This document shows positions 8,411 to 17,736 of a stretch of DNA of 64,000 nt, piece after piece; the stretch's first letter is position 1, and the number at the start of each line of letters is the position of its first letter. Location: contig NZ_JAVCAP010000014.1 in NCBI RefSeq assembly GCF_030769565.1, positions 179,554 to 243,553 of the forward strand, given 5' to 3'. The position numbers and the translations under genes were made by a program. This DNA comes from Methylophilus aquaticus (GTDB lineage: Bacteria > Pseudomonadota > Gammaproteobacteria > Burkholderiales > Methylophilaceae). Under the pieces are notes generated by a model. The model did not search any database, was not told the DNA's origin, and worked only from the letters and a program-made list of their open reading frames with translations.

Positions 8411-8452
8411 TTACTTCACGACGTCTTTTAGCTCGTCAAGTATGGCAGGATT
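8411..8452 (-). pseudogene. Relic of a second acs 3' end
   Basis: These 42 bases translate to NPAILDELKDVVK plus stop, which parallels the C-terminus of the intact acs next door ([13 protein letters not shown] plus stop, 8530-8571). Counted by hand, 30 of 42 bases and 8 of 13 residues agree, and both copies end at the stop codon. Similarity stops abruptly at the N-P codon, and the two copies start 119 bases apart. It has the form of a 3'-end duplication or replacement scar. Confidence 0.55.
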
Positions 8453-8529
8453 GTGGCTTCGGCTGCGCTTCGCGCTTAAGCTGAAGGTTAGCCTGCGTCG
8501 CAATCCCGCACTTCTCTGAGCTTGTTTCG

Positions 8530-10506
8530 TTAGTTCACTGGTTGTTTCAGTTGCTCCAGTATGGCGGGATTATCCAGCGTGGAAATATCCGAAGTGATTT
8601 CTTCACCTTTAGCCAGGCTACGCAGCAAACGGCGCATGATTTTTCCGGAGCGGGTTTTGGGCAGGTTGTCCCCAAAACGGATTTCGTCCGGCTTGGCAAT
8701 CGGGCCGATTTCCTTGCCTACCCACTCACGTAGCTCGGCAACGATTTTCTTCGCCTCTTCGCCTTCCGGGCGTTTTCCCTTGAGGACTACATAAGCCACT
8801 ACAGATTCGCCTTTAATCGGGTGCGGTTTGCCAACTACAGCAGATTCGGCCACCAGATGGTTAGCCACCAGTGCGGATTCGATTTCCATAGTACCCAGAC
8901 GGTGACCGGAGACATTCAAGACATCGTCAATCCGACCCATGATGGTGAAGTTGCCGGTTTTGGTATCGCGGATGGCGCCATCGCCTGCCAGATAGAGTTT
9001 GCCGCCCAGTTCTGCCGGGTAGTAGCTGCTCTTGAAGCGTTCCGGGTCGTTGTAAATGGTGCGTATCATGGAGGGCCAGGGTTTTTTGATGACCAGTAGG
9101 CCACCATTGCCCCAGGGGATGTCTTTGCCGGTTTCATCCACCACATCGATATCAATGCCGGGGAAAGGCAGGGTGCAGGAACCCGGCACCAGCGGCGTGG
9201 CGCCTGGTAATGGGGTAATCACATGGCCGCCAGTCTCGGTTTGCCAGAAGGTATCGACAATCGGGCAGCGGTTGCCGCCCACCTGTTCGAAGTACCACAT
9301 CCAGGCTTCCGGATTGATGGGCTCGCCCACGGTGCCCAGCAAACGCAGGCTGGACAATTCAAAGTGGTTGGGATGGGTGGTGTAATCCATTTCACCGGCT
9401 TTGATCAGCGAACGGATGGCCGTAGGTGCAGTGTAGAAAACGCTGACTTTATGGCGTTGTATCATTTGCCAGAAACGGCCGGCATTGGGGTAGGTCGGGA
9501 TACCTTCAAACACAATTTGTGTGGCGCCCATGGCCAGCGGGCCATAAGTCACATAGCTGTGGCCAGTAATCCAGCCCACATCGGCGGTACACCAGTATAT
9601 GTCTTCTGGCTTGATGTCAAAAGTCCAGCGCATGGTGTTCATTGCATGCAGCAGGTAACCGGCAGAACTGTGTTGTACCCCCTTGGGTTTGCCTGTAGAG
9701 CCTGAGGTATAGAGCAGGAATAGCGGGTGTTCTGCATCCACCATCACCGGCTCACAGGTGTCTGCTTTACCGGCAATCAGGTCATGCCACCAGATACACT
9801 GGTCGTTCCAGGCCACGTCTTGCCCTGTTTTCTGAAAGACGACGATGTCGCGGATGCTTTCGCAACCGCCCATCGCCATGCCTTCGTCTACTGCCTGTTT
9901 GAGCGGCAAGGTTTTACCGCCACGGAACTGGCCATCAGAAGTAATCACCGCCACGGCACCTGCGTCGATAATACGTTCGTTCAGGCTCTTGGCCGAGAAG
10001 CCGCCAAACACCACTGAGTGGATAATGCCCAGACGGGCACAAGCCTGCATGGCCACCACAGCTTCAATGCCCATTGGCAAATAGATGATGACGCGGTCGC
10101 CCTTGACCAGGTTGAGAGATTTTAAACCGTTGGCAAACTGGCAGACCTGATGGTACAGCTCTTTATAGGTGACGTTTTTGACCTCGCCATTATCCGCTTC
10201 AAAGATAATGGCCGTTTTATTCGGGATGGTGTCTAGGTGCTTATCCAGACAGTTGACAGAAACGTTGAGCTTGCCATCTTCAAACCATTTGTAAAAAGGC
10301 GCCTCGCTTTCGTTCAAGGTCTTTGTGAAAGGCTTATGCCAGACCAGCAGCTCACGTGCCAGCTTGGCCCAAAAGCCTTCATAATCTTGTGCGGCCTCGG
10401 CACATAAACGGTGGTATTCCTGCATACTGGGCACGGCCGCCTGGCTGGAAAAAGCCTCTTCCGGCGTGAAAGTGCGGTGTTCGTGAAGTACAGATTCGAT
10501 AGACAT
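8530..10506 (-). CDS. acs: Acetyl-CoA synthetase (AMP-forming)
   Basis: Converts acetate, ATP and CoA to acetyl-CoA via acetyl-AMP. The 658-residue product has the Acs N-terminal region ([16 protein letters not shown]), the AMP-binding P-loop [12 protein letters not shown] near residue 266, the adenylation motif [18 protein letters not shown], and the C-terminal domain with [14 protein letters not shown], whose lysine is the site regulated by acetylation in this family. ATG 10506 is preferred to the upstream TTG at 10518, which has no role beyond supplying a GGGGGA ribosome site. It is divergent from glnE. In an obligate methylotroph this enzyme would scavenge acetate rather than support growth; that is inference. 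Confidence 0.96.
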   Translation of the reverse strand: MSIESVLHEHRTFTPEEAFSSQAAVPSMQEYHRLCAEAAQDYEGFWAKLARELLVWHKPFTKTLNESEAPFYKWFEDGKLNVSVNCLDKHLDTIPNKTAIIFEADNGEVKNVTYKELYHQVCQFANGLKSLNLVKGDRVIIYLPMGIEAVVAMQACARLGIIHSVVFGGFSAKSLNERIIDAGAVAVITSDGQFRGGKTLPLKQAVDEGMAMGGCESIRDIVVFQKTGQDVAWNDQCIWWHDLIAGKADTCEPVMVDAEHPLFLLYTSGSTGKPKGVQHSSAGYLLHAMNTMRWTFDIKPEDIYWCTADVGWITGHSYVTYGPLAMGATQIVFEGIPTYPNAGRFWQMIQRHKVSVFYTAPTAIRSLIKAGEMDYTTHPNHFELSSLRLLGTVGEPINPEAWMWYFEQVGGNRCPIVDTFWQTETGGHVITPLPGATPLVPGSCTLPFPGIDIDVVDETGKDIPWGNGGLLVIKKPWPSMIRTIYNDPERFKSSYYPAELGGKLYLAGDGAIRDTKTGNFTIMGRIDDVLNVSGHRLGTMEIESALVANHLVAESAVVGKPHPIKGESVVAYVVLKGKRPEGEEAKKIVAELREWVGKEIGPIAKPDEIRFGDNLPKTRSGKIMRRLLRSLAKGEEITSDISTLDNPAILEQLKQPVN

Positions 10507-10638
10507 GTCGTCCCCCAAAAATCAATGTCAAAAAATGAAAGTAAGGTTGAACCTCAGGTATTATTGTTCTGGTTCTAAATTGACAAACTCTCCGAGCGCG
10601 CAAGGCATCACCACACCATTAAAGTAGAGCGATATCGC

Positions 10639-13356
10639 ATGCAACAACTTGACCAAATTCTAACAGAAAAGCAGATTCCGTCTACAGAAGCCGCGTATTT
10701 GCTACATGCGGCTCAATGTAGCCCGTTTTTTGCCAGATTAGTTACAAAACATACAGATTTTATAAATGATTTGGTAGATAACTTATATAAAAGATATAAG
10801 AGTAAAGATGTTAAGTATCTGTTTTTAGATAAAATAATTTCTGAAGAAACAACATTTTTACAACAAATCAGAAAAAACCGACAGTTTCTACTTGCACATA
10901 TGATCCTGCGCGATCTTAATGCACTTGCGGATTTTCACGAGGTGGTCGAGACAACCAGCGCGATGGCTGAGGCCGCTATTGCTTGTGCAGCAGATTTTTA
11001 CCATGCGCAGTTATGTAATGTGTATGGTGTCCCGCGCAATTCAGCTGGTGAGCCTCAACAATTGATTGTGGTAGGCATGGGCAAGTTAGGTGGCCTCGAG
11101 CTGAACGTTTCATCAGATATAGACCTGATTTTTGCGTACGAATGCGATGGCGCGACTGATGGAGAGAAATCCATCAGTAATCAGGATTTCTTCACGCGCT
11201 TGGGTAAAAAATTGATCTCAGCACTCGATGAGGTGACTGCGGACGGTTTCGTATTTCGAGTGGATATGCGCCTGCGCCCTTTTGGCTCGGAAGGCGCACT
11301 GGTGTGTAATCTGGATGCGCTGGAAGACTATTATCAGAATTACGGACGTGAGTGGGAGCGTTATGCCTGGATTAAAGGGCGAGTGGTCTATGGCCCGGCG
11401 CTGGCGCTCACTAAACTGATCAAGCCATTTATATTTCGCAAATATCTGGATTTTAATGCGTATGCCTCCATGCGCGACCTGAAAATGCAAATTCAGCGTG
11501 ATGTGGTGCAGCGCCGTTTATCTGACAATATCAAGCTGGGGCGGGGCGGGATCCGCGAGATCGAATTTATTGCCCAGTTGTTCCAGCTGATTCGTGGCGG
11601 GCAGGTGCCAGATCTGCAAATAAAGCCCACGCTGGCAGTACTTGACTGCCTTGCCGAGAGGGAGATGCTACCTGAAGAGGATGTCCAAGCCTTAAAAGAA
11701 AGCTATCTCTACCTGCGTAATCTCGAGCATCGTTTAATGTATATCGATGATCAGCAAACTCAGGATCTGCCAGCATCAGAGACCTATCGCCAGCATTTGC
11801 TCAATATGTTGCGGCTGCCTGATTGGGCAAGCTTTATGCAGATGCTAAACAGCCACAGGGATCGGGTACAGCATTTTTTTGACGATACGTTCAGAGATAG
11901 CCAAAGCGAAGGTTTGCAGCAGGAGTCTGCTCTCTGGCAAGGCACCGTTTCAGGCTGTGATGCCGAGCAATGGTTGCAAGCACAAGGCTACACGCGGGCT
12001 GCAGATATTTGGCATCTTTTGCAAAATACACATAATAGTCAAAAAATACAGCAGCTGCCAGAATCAAGTCGGCGACGGTTTGACAGCCTGATGCCATTGT
12101 TATTGCGTGAGGCTGCCCAGCAACAAGCCACAACGCCAGATACCGCGTTGATAAGAACGCTGGACTTGCTTGAAAGCATTTGCCGTCGCGCCAGTTATCT
12201 CGCTTTGCTAACCGAGTTTCCAGATGCTTTGTCGCTGATTGTGAAGTTGTGCGCAGCCAGTCCGTGGATTGCGCAGTATGTTTCTGCGCATCCAATATTG
12301 CTCGATGAACTGCTCAACAAGCAAACGCTGTTCAAGCGCATTGATGCGCCGGTTGTGAAGGCGGAATTGTCACGCCTGATGCAGCAGTTGACTGGCGATG
12401 TGGAAGCGCAAATGGATGCCATTCGTCACTTCAAACATGCCCATGTGCTCAAGATTGCGGCACAGGACTTAATGACAGCGTTGCCATTAGAAGCGATTTC
12501 AGACGATTTGAGTGCGTTGGCGGAGGTGGTTCTGCAAGTCAGTCTGCAAACAGTCTGGCACAACCTATCGTTTAAGCATCGTGAAATACCACAATTTGCG
12601 GTCATTGGTTATGGCAAGCTGGGGGGCAAAGAACTGGGCTATTTATCTGATCTGGATATTATTTTTCTGTATGACGATGAGGCCGAAAATGCGCAGGAAG
12701 TCTATGCGCGTTTTGCTCAGCGCCTGAATACCTGGTTTAACACCTTAACCAATGCTGGCCTGCTTTATGAAACCGACTTGCAGTTGCGTCCGGACGGCAA
12801 CAGCGGGCTCTTGGTCAGCAGTCTGCAAGCGTTTGATGACTACCAGAACAGTAAAGCCTGGGTATGGGAGCATCAGGCGATTACCCGAGCACGATTCGTG
12901 GCTGGTGAGCCTGCTATTGGGGCGGCATTCGAGCATATTCGCCATCAAATACTGTGTCAACCGCGCGAACCCTTGCAGTTGAAAGCTGAAATCAGCGCGA
13001 TGCGTGAGAAAATGCGCGAAGCCCATAAATCAAAGGTCGGCACATTTGATATCAAGCAGGGCAGAGGCGGTATTGTTGATGTCGAGTTTGTTGTACAGTA
13101 TTTGGTACTTGCCTATGCCACAAAACACGGTGGCCTGACCGAGAATATTGGTAATATTGCCCTTTTGCAGCGATGCGCCAGTTTAGGGCTGTTGCCTTCT
13201 GCTCAGTTTGCCGAGCAAGTTGCAGCAGCCTATCGTGATTACCGGACTTTTATTCATCATGCAAAATTGCAAGGGCAGGAAGCGATAGTGGCCGATAGCG
13301 AGATGCTGGCGCAACGAGCAGTGGTCGATGATGCATGGCAATTAGTGTTTAATTAA
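10639..13356 (+). CDS. glnE: Glutamine synthetase adenylyltransferase/adenylyl-removing enzyme
   Basis: Bifunctional GlnE adenylylates and deadenylylates glutamine synthetase in response to PII. The 905-residue product has two nucleotidyltransferase domains: the first with GMGKLGGLELNVSSDIDLIF (about residues 147-166, adenylyl-removing) and the second with GYGKLGGKELGYLSDLDIIF (about residues 655-674, adenylylating), each with the paired DxD metal ligands. Linker GlnD/PII-responsive helices (GRGGIREIEFIAQL and GRGGIVDVEFVVQY) follow each. The 5' part around 10730-10880 is strikingly AT-rich compared with the rest of the gene. It starts at ATG 10639 and is followed 15 bases later by a small membrane protein gene. 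Confidence 0.97.
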   Translation: MQQLDQILTEKQIPSTEAAYLLHAAQCSPFFARLVTKHTDFINDLVDNLYKRYKSKDVKYLFLDKIISEETTFLQQIRKNRQFLLAHMILRDLNALADFHEVVETTSAMAEAAIACAADFYHAQLCNVYGVPRNSAGEPQQLIVVGMGKLGGLELNVSSDIDLIFAYECDGATDGEKSISNQDFFTRLGKKLISALDEVTADGFVFRVDMRLRPFGSEGALVCNLDALEDYYQNYGREWERYAWIKGRVVYGPALALTKLIKPFIFRKYLDFNAYASMRDLKMQIQRDVVQRRLSDNIKLGRGGIREIEFIAQLFQLIRGGQVPDLQIKPTLAVLDCLAEREMLPEEDVQALKESYLYLRNLEHRLMYIDDQQTQDLPASETYRQHLLNMLRLPDWASFMQMLNSHRDRVQHFFDDTFRDSQSEGLQQESALWQGTVSGCDAEQWLQAQGYTRAADIWHLLQNTHNSQKIQQLPESSRRRFDSLMPLLLREAAQQQATTPDTALIRTLDLLESICRRASYLALLTEFPDALSLIVKLCAASPWIAQYVSAHPILLDELLNKQTLFKRIDAPVVKAELSRLMQQLTGDVEAQMDAIRHFKHAHVLKIAAQDLMTALPLEAISDDLSALAEVVLQVSLQTVWHNLSFKHREIPQFAVIGYGKLGGKELGYLSDLDIIFLYDDEAENAQEVYARFAQRLNTWFNTLTNAGLLYETDLQLRPDGNSGLLVSSLQAFDDYQNSKAWVWEHQAITRARFVAGEPAIGAAFEHIRHQILCQPREPLQLKAEISAMREKMREAHKSKVGTFDIKQGRGGIVDVEFVVQYLVLAYATKHGGLTENIGNIALLQRCASLGLLPSAQFAEQVAAAYRDYRTFIHHAKLQGQEAIVADSEMLAQRAVVDDAWQLVFN

Positions 13357-13371
13357 TCAGCAGAAAGTAAT

Positions 13372-13629
13372 ATGAAAAATATTGACCAAGCCCCTTGGTG
13401 GGTAAAAGTTGTCTATGCGAATGTAAGCCGTCGAAAAGTGGCTTGCTGGCTCACTATAGTTTGCGCTGTATTCACACTGTATTGTTTTCCTTGGTCACGC
13501 TACAGTGATGCACCGCTTGTAGCACAAATATTTGTTTTTGATGATTGGGAGTGGTTCTTATCAATGCTGCCAATGACCATTTGGTATTGGGTTGCACTCA
13601 TATGGATTGATCGTCACGGCAGTTGGTAG
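13372..13629 (+). CDS. Small two-helix membrane protein of unknown function
   Basis: An 85-residue protein not assigned to a family. Two hydrophobic segments, about residues 24-41 and 64-79, with a basic stretch SRRK before the first, predict a two-pass inner-membrane protein; it is rich in tryptophan and tyrosine. It begins 15 bases after the glnE stop with AGAAAG upstream, so it is probably translated from the glnE transcript. The stop is three bases from the end of convergent dhaK. No function can be assigned. Confidence 0.7.
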   Translation: MKNIDQAPWWVKVVYANVSRRKVACWLTIVCAVFTLYCFPWSRYSDAPLVAQIFVFDDWEWFLSMLPMTIWYWVALIWIDRHGSW

Positions 13630-13632
13630 CCG

Positions 13633-14631
13633 CTAAAGCCCCCATCGTAGCGCGGGGGTGTGTACTGCACTGTCCCAATACTGTTTGATTTTATCATCGA
13701 GCATGCACACGGTTAATGATGCGCCTGCCATGTCTATTGCCGTGGTGTAGTTGCCAACCAGGCTGCGGGCAATATGCAAGCCCTTGCTTTGCAGTAGCTT
13801 GGCGGCCGTGTTGTACATCACATAGAGTTCCATTAACGGTGTTGCTCCCAGTCCGTTGACCAACAGCAGAACTTCACCACGTAGTGGCAATTGCTTTGTC
13901 TCAAAGTCATGCATGATGGCAGCAACCATATCATTCACCAGTGCGTCTGCTTCCCGCATGGCTTCACGTTTTCTGCCTGGTTCTCCGTGGATGCCGACAC
14001 CCATTTCGATTTCGGTATCGGAAATATCAAACGTCGGCCTACCGGCTGCCGGGACGGTGCAACTTGTCAGTGCTACCCCTATACTGGAAGTGTGTGCATT
14101 AATGTGGTTGCCAAACGCCTCGCATGCGGCCAAATCTGCACCAGTTTCAGCCAGCCCGCCAACGCATTTCTCCACAATCACTGTCCCTGCGACGCCCCGT
14201 CGCCCTGAGGTATATGTGCTGTTTATTACAGCGCAATCGTCGCTGGTCAGAACAGTGGCATGGGCAAACGGTAACATTTCTGCTGCCATTTCGAAGTTCA
14301 TTACATCGCCCGCATAATTTTTGACAATAAACAGCACGCCTTTGTTGGCATGTACCGCTTCAGCGGCAGCCAGCATCTGGTCGGGCGTGGGAGAGGTGAA
14401 TACCTGACCGGGGCAGGCCGCGTCGAGCATGCCTTTGCCAACATAACCTGCATGCAGAGGCTCGTGCCCTGAGCCGCCACCTGATATGATGGCCACCTTC
14501 TGCTCAGCTTTGTGTTTACGGCATACAAATGTTGGTTCAAATTGTATTGAGATCAAATCGCTGTGTGCAGTTGCAAACCCAGCTAGACTTTCGTGAAGCA
14601 TATTGTCTATATTGTTGATGAATTTTTTCAT
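13633..14631 (-). CDS. dhaK: Dihydroxyacetone kinase subunit DhaK
   Basis: Substrate-binding subunit of dihydroxyacetone kinase. The 332-residue product contains IISGGGSGHEPLHAGYVGKGML (about residues 48-69), which forms the dihydroxyacetone pocket, and GVGIHGEPGRKREAMREAD (near residue 207), whose histidine binds the substrate covalently as a hemiaminal. GGAG precedes the ATG by 9 bases. It is encoded 26 bases after dhaL. No dhaM (phosphotransferase component) is next to the pair, so the phosphoryl donor is unclear: separate DhaK and DhaL with ATP is possible, as is a DhaM encoded elsewhere. In a ribulose-monophosphate methylotroph the role of dihydroxyacetone phosphorylation is uncertain. 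Confidence 0.93.
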   Translation of the reverse strand: MKKFINNIDNMLHESLAGFATAHSDLISIQFEPTFVCRKHKAEQKVAIISGGGSGHEPLHAGYVGKGMLDAACPGQVFTSPTPDQMLAAAEAVHANKGVLFIVKNYAGDVMNFEMAAEMLPFAHATVLTSDDCAVINSTYTSGRRGVAGTVIVEKCVGGLAETGADLAACEAFGNHINAHTSSIGVALTSCTVPAAGRPTFDISDTEIEMGVGIHGEPGRKREAMREADALVNDMVAAIMHDFETKQLPLRGEVLLLVNGLGATPLMELYVMYNTAAKLLQSKGLHIARSLVGNYTTAIDMAGASLTVCMLDDKIKQYWDSAVHTPALRWGL

Positions 14632-14657
14632 CGTTATCTCCTGATGCCTGTTGCCTT

Positions 14658-15299
14658 TTATTGTATTTTTGTGGATTCTAATATCAGATCACATACTGCA
14701 TGAACCATAACTTGGCAGCTTTTGGCACCAGCATCCAGGTGACCAATTGCCCGCTCACCCAAACCTGAGGCACGCCCCTTGGTGGCGAGCATATTACGTG
14801 TAGATTCCAATCCCTGTGATGCTACCAATTTAAGTGCATCTGCAATTTCGTTGGCTGACTGCCCGTTTTTTGCCTGTTGTTTAAAATTTTCGGCCACAGG
14901 AATCAATACATCCAGCATGGTTTTTTCGCCTGCTTGCGCTTTGCCACGCTGCATGATCGCGTGCACGCCCGCCTCAAACGCTAGTGCAATGTCTAAATTG
15001 CCCGCTGTTTCAACACTTTTAAGGTGTTTACTCATGCCCATAAAAAAGCTGGCAAACAATGGACCAGATGCTCCGCCGATAGTGCTGAGTAGTTTCATGC
15101 CAATTTTATTGAGAGCATCAGGGGCATTGAAGCCTTCAAGTTCTTCAGCCATTTTGCTAATGGCTTCACAGCCGCGTTTCATATTGATGTAGTGGTCGCC
15201 ATCGCCGATTTCTCGATCCAGGCACTCAATATCGGCTTCGTGTTTCAGTATTGATTGCTGGATTTTTAGTGCAGCTTGATTAATCCATTTACTTTGCAT
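14658..15299 (-). CDS. dhaL: Dihydroxyacetone kinase nucleotide-binding subunit DhaL
   Basis: Nucleotide-binding subunit that transfers phosphate to dihydroxyacetone held by DhaK. The 213-residue product shows the DhaL signature DREIGDGDHYINMKRG (about residues 28-43), whose aspartates coordinate the Mg-nucleotide, then GGASGPLFASFFMG (about residues 74-87), TMLDVLIPVAENF and ATKGRASGLGERAIGHLDAGA near the C-terminus. Gene order dhaL-dhaK on the minus strand with a short gap indicates one operon. The ATG at 15299 lacks a clear ribosome site. The remainder of a kinase operon (DhaM, glycerol dehydrogenase) is not present. Confidence 0.92.
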   Translation of the reverse strand: MQSKWINQAALKIQQSILKHEADIECLDREIGDGDHYINMKRGCEAISKMAEELEGFNAPDALNKIGMKLLSTIGGASGPLFASFFMGMSKHLKSVETAGNLDIALAFEAGVHAIMQRGKAQAGEKTMLDVLIPVAENFKQQAKNGQSANEIADALKLVASQGLESTRNMLATKGRASGLGERAIGHLDAGAKSCQVMVHAVCDLILESTKIQ

Positions 15300-15395
15300 A
15301 TACGTACGCTATTCATGATTCAAGAATTGCATCTTAACTCATAAGTATCGGTGACCGGCAAGGAAAGGGTGCAAACTTGAATGTTTAAGTGTAGA

Positions 15396-15472
15396 TGGCG
15401 TCCCTGACACGAATCGAACGTGCGACCCCATTCTTAGGAGGAATGTGCTCTATCCTACTGAGCTACAGGGAC
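15396..15472 (-). tRNA. tRNA-Arg (anticodon CCT)
   Basis: A 77-base cloverleaf folds on the minus strand: acceptor stem GTCCCTG/CAGGGAC, D arm GCTC...GAGC, anticodon stem CATTC/GAATG around loop CTCCTAA (anticodon CCT, reading AGG), T arm with loop TTCGATT, and an encoded CCA end at 15398-15396. Confidence 0.96.
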
Positions 15473-15868
15473 TTTGTTTTTACCCAGCTTTTTAATTGCC
15501 AGTGCGGCCATGCTATCAAAAATGAGTGGGCATTAGATTAGCATGTATCGGCTTTTTATAAATGCTTTTTTGCAATTTTTTCAATATATCGCTCCCTACA
15601 GGAAGTATTTTCTATCTATGCATAATTGCTGGAATTAAGGGGAATATTCCTGTTTTTTTTAACAATAGTCGGTTGGTTAAATCGCTTATATTTAGGCTCA
15701 GTAATTATCAATTTTTTGCACAAATCCGACTTAAGACATTCGCAAAATAGTCGATATTCATAAACTGTAGCAGTTTGACATGCATTCAACCTAGGGTTGC
15801 GATGAAGCCGGGAAGTACGGTGTATAAACTGTTTTTTGCCCATTTCATTTTTTGTCAGGTAAAGCGTT
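15473..15868. other. AT-rich intergenic region
   Basis: About 400 bases between the tRNA and the autotransporter gene. It is AT-rich, with homopolymeric T and A runs. A 62-codon frame at 15562-15750 has low-complexity composition and no ribosome site, so I do not call it. The autotransporter promoter presumably lies in the last 150 bases, but no convincing -35/-10 pair was found. Confidence 0.5.
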
Positions 15869-17563
15869 ATGATTCAATTGATTCCCCAAGCATTCAAGGT
15901 ATGGTTCATTATCATTATTGGGCTGTTACTTAGCACAGCTGCCCATGCTGGGCACTTGTTTACACAAGCCTCAAACAATACACCAATCAGTTTAAATGCA
16001 GGGCAGGGTCTCAGTGTCACGCAGTTGACCTTTGAAAATGGAGGAGGCAATAACGGCAGAGTCACAATTGACTTTGGCGGTGACTGGTCGGCAGGTGATG
16101 CCATTCAGCTGACGATTGGCACTTGGAATGAGACCATTTCTTATGACACAGTTGTCGCTAATGGAGGCTCTCAAAGTGGCACTGCATTGAGTATTCAATC
16201 AAGTGCCCTTGTTGCAGCCGGCTTGAATCCATCGGGTCAAATTGCCTGGACTGTGATTGCCTCAGCAGGTCAATTTACATGGGAAGGGTACCGCATTTAC
16301 ACTACCAGCGGAACATTTAACGGGACGGGAGCTGCGCCCATCAATCAGTCGCAAGTGGTGAATGCCTCGCAGCTTGGTGGTGGTTCGAATTACGTCAGTA
16401 TCGCCGGCGCAAACCAAACCGGTGTGGCAGCCACGCTGGATGGGCTCAGTGGTGCTACGGGCCAAATGGCTGGTGTACTTGCTGTGATTGATGCAATGAC
16501 AGAGCAGAGCAAGCGGGATGCCATGCGCCTGATTTCCCCTGATCGTAGTCAGGTAATGAGCCAGTCTGCAATTAATACAACGACTGCTGCGCTCGATACA
16601 GTGCAAGTGCGCCTGGATAATTTGCGTGTGGGCATGTCTGGCCAGAATGATATGGCGATGCTGAATCATGGTGGCGACATCAATGCTGGACGGGGGACTG
16701 CGCAAGGCATGTCTTCAGGTGATGAGGCTTTGAACAAAACCGTTTGGTTGAAAGCCTTTGGCGGTAAAGCTGATCAGGCTGCGCGTAGTGGTTTTGCTGG
16801 GTCTGACAGTAAGGTTTTCGGGATGATGGCGGGTGTGGATCGCATGCTGGACAATGGCCTCGTACTAGGTGTAGCTGCGGCATATGCAAAAACCAATGTG
16901 GATATGAATGATTTCCGCAATGGGGACAGCGCAGGCATCCAGACGTACCAGATTACGGGTTATTTTGCCAAGACTTTTGAACGCTGGTTCTTGCAAGGCA
17001 TGTTGAGTTACGCCTATCAGGACTATGATACTAAACGAAATACCCATCTCACCGGTGTTGCAAAAGGTAGCTTTAATGGTGATATGTATGGCACGCGTTT
17101 GGTTGCAGGGGTGCCTTTTTACATCACAGAGGTGTTAACCTTGACACCATCAGTCGGGGTTGAAGCGCATCATATTGAACAGGATGGATTTAGTGAGAAG
17201 GGCGCAGGAGCTCTCTCTTTGAACGTCGGCAGCAGTAATGCAGATCGCGTGCGTTCATTGCTGGGATTGGAGCTGGGGATGCTGAAAGTGCTTGCTGATG
17301 GCAGCCGATTACATCCGTCTGTCAAGGCTGGCTGGCGGCATGACTTCATCCGTGATGGCATGAACACAAGCTCTTCGTTTATCGGCGGTGGCGCGCAGTT
17401 TGAGAGCGTTGGCCAAAAAGTAAATCAGGATGTCTATGGGGTAGCCGCCAAGCTCAACTGGGAAAAAACAGAGCGAGTCGGTGTTGCCGTTGAGCTGGGA
17501 ACAGAGAAGGGCGACGGTTACGATGCCATCAATGGACAAGTCACAGGCACTTATCGATTTTGA
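15869..17563 (+). CDS. Autotransporter beta-barrel protein
   Basis: A 564-residue predicted type V secreted/outer-membrane protein. The N-terminus has a signal peptide (hydrophobic residues 10-26, cleavage after STAAHAG-like sequence). Residues of about 30-290 are a compact passenger without the long glycine-rich repeats of typical autotransporters; a helical stretch near 200-260 (AVIDAMTEQSKRDAMRLISPD) probably threads the barrel. The C-terminal ~270 residues read as an autotransporter barrel (VWLKAFGGKADQ, GMMAGVDRMLDNG, GVAAAYAKT) ending in a terminal phenylalanine (GTYRF), the signal recognised by BamA. AGGTAAAG precedes the ATG and a terminator follows. Ligand and role are unknown; adhesion or surface display is inference. 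Confidence 0.82.
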   Translation: MIQLIPQAFKVWFIIIIGLLLSTAAHAGHLFTQASNNTPISLNAGQGLSVTQLTFENGGGNNGRVTIDFGGDWSAGDAIQLTIGTWNETISYDTVVANGGSQSGTALSIQSSALVAAGLNPSGQIAWTVIASAGQFTWEGYRIYTTSGTFNGTGAAPINQSQVVNASQLGGGSNYVSIAGANQTGVAATLDGLSGATGQMAGVLAVIDAMTEQSKRDAMRLISPDRSQVMSQSAINTTTAALDTVQVRLDNLRVGMSGQNDMAMLNHGGDINAGRGTAQGMSSGDEALNKTVWLKAFGGKADQAARSGFAGSDSKVFGMMAGVDRMLDNGLVLGVAAAYAKTNVDMNDFRNGDSAGIQTYQITGYFAKTFERWFLQGMLSYAYQDYDTKRNTHLTGVAKGSFNGDMYGTRLVAGVPFYITEVLTLTPSVGVEAHHIEQDGFSEKGAGALSLNVGSSNADRVRSLLGLELGMLKVLADGSRLHPSVKAGWRHDFIRDGMNTSSSFIGGGAQFESVGQKVNQDVYGVAAKLNWEKTERVGVAVELGTEKGDGYDAINGQVTGTYRF

Positions 17564-17585
17564 GTGACATCTTGAAGCATTCTAG

Positions 17586-17613
17586 AGCCCCTGCCATGCA
17601 GGGGCTTTTGTTT
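17586..17613 (+). terminator. Autotransporter terminator
   Basis: Stem AGCCCCTGC/GCAGGGGCT with a three-base loop followed by TTTTGTTT, 22 bases after the autotransporter stop. Confidence 0.88.
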
Positions 17614-17636
17614 GCGGTATTTTGTTAGACTTGCCG

Positions 17637-17665
17637 TGCAAGCAAACTAGTTTGTATTGCTTGCA
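17637..17665. promoter_or_regulatory. Nested palindromes upstream of the GMC operon
   Basis: A perfect 9-base inverted repeat TGCAAGCAA (17637-17645) and TTGCTTGCA (17657-17665) encloses a second, overlapping perfect 12-base palindrome CAAACTAGTTTG (17643-17654). They lie about 72-100 bases before the ATG of the first gene of the four-gene unit. Such symmetry suggests a dimeric repressor or activator site; the regulator is unknown. Confidence 0.45.
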
Positions 17666-17736
17666 ATATCGAGTATTCTTCCTCTTTATTGATAATCCTC
17701 TCAAATACCAGATCTTGATCTAATCAGGTTTAAATC

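Noticed and set aside
15562-15750. 62-codon frame between tRNA-Arg and the autotransporter
   Set aside because: Low-complexity AT-rich composition, no ribosome site and no recognisable motif.
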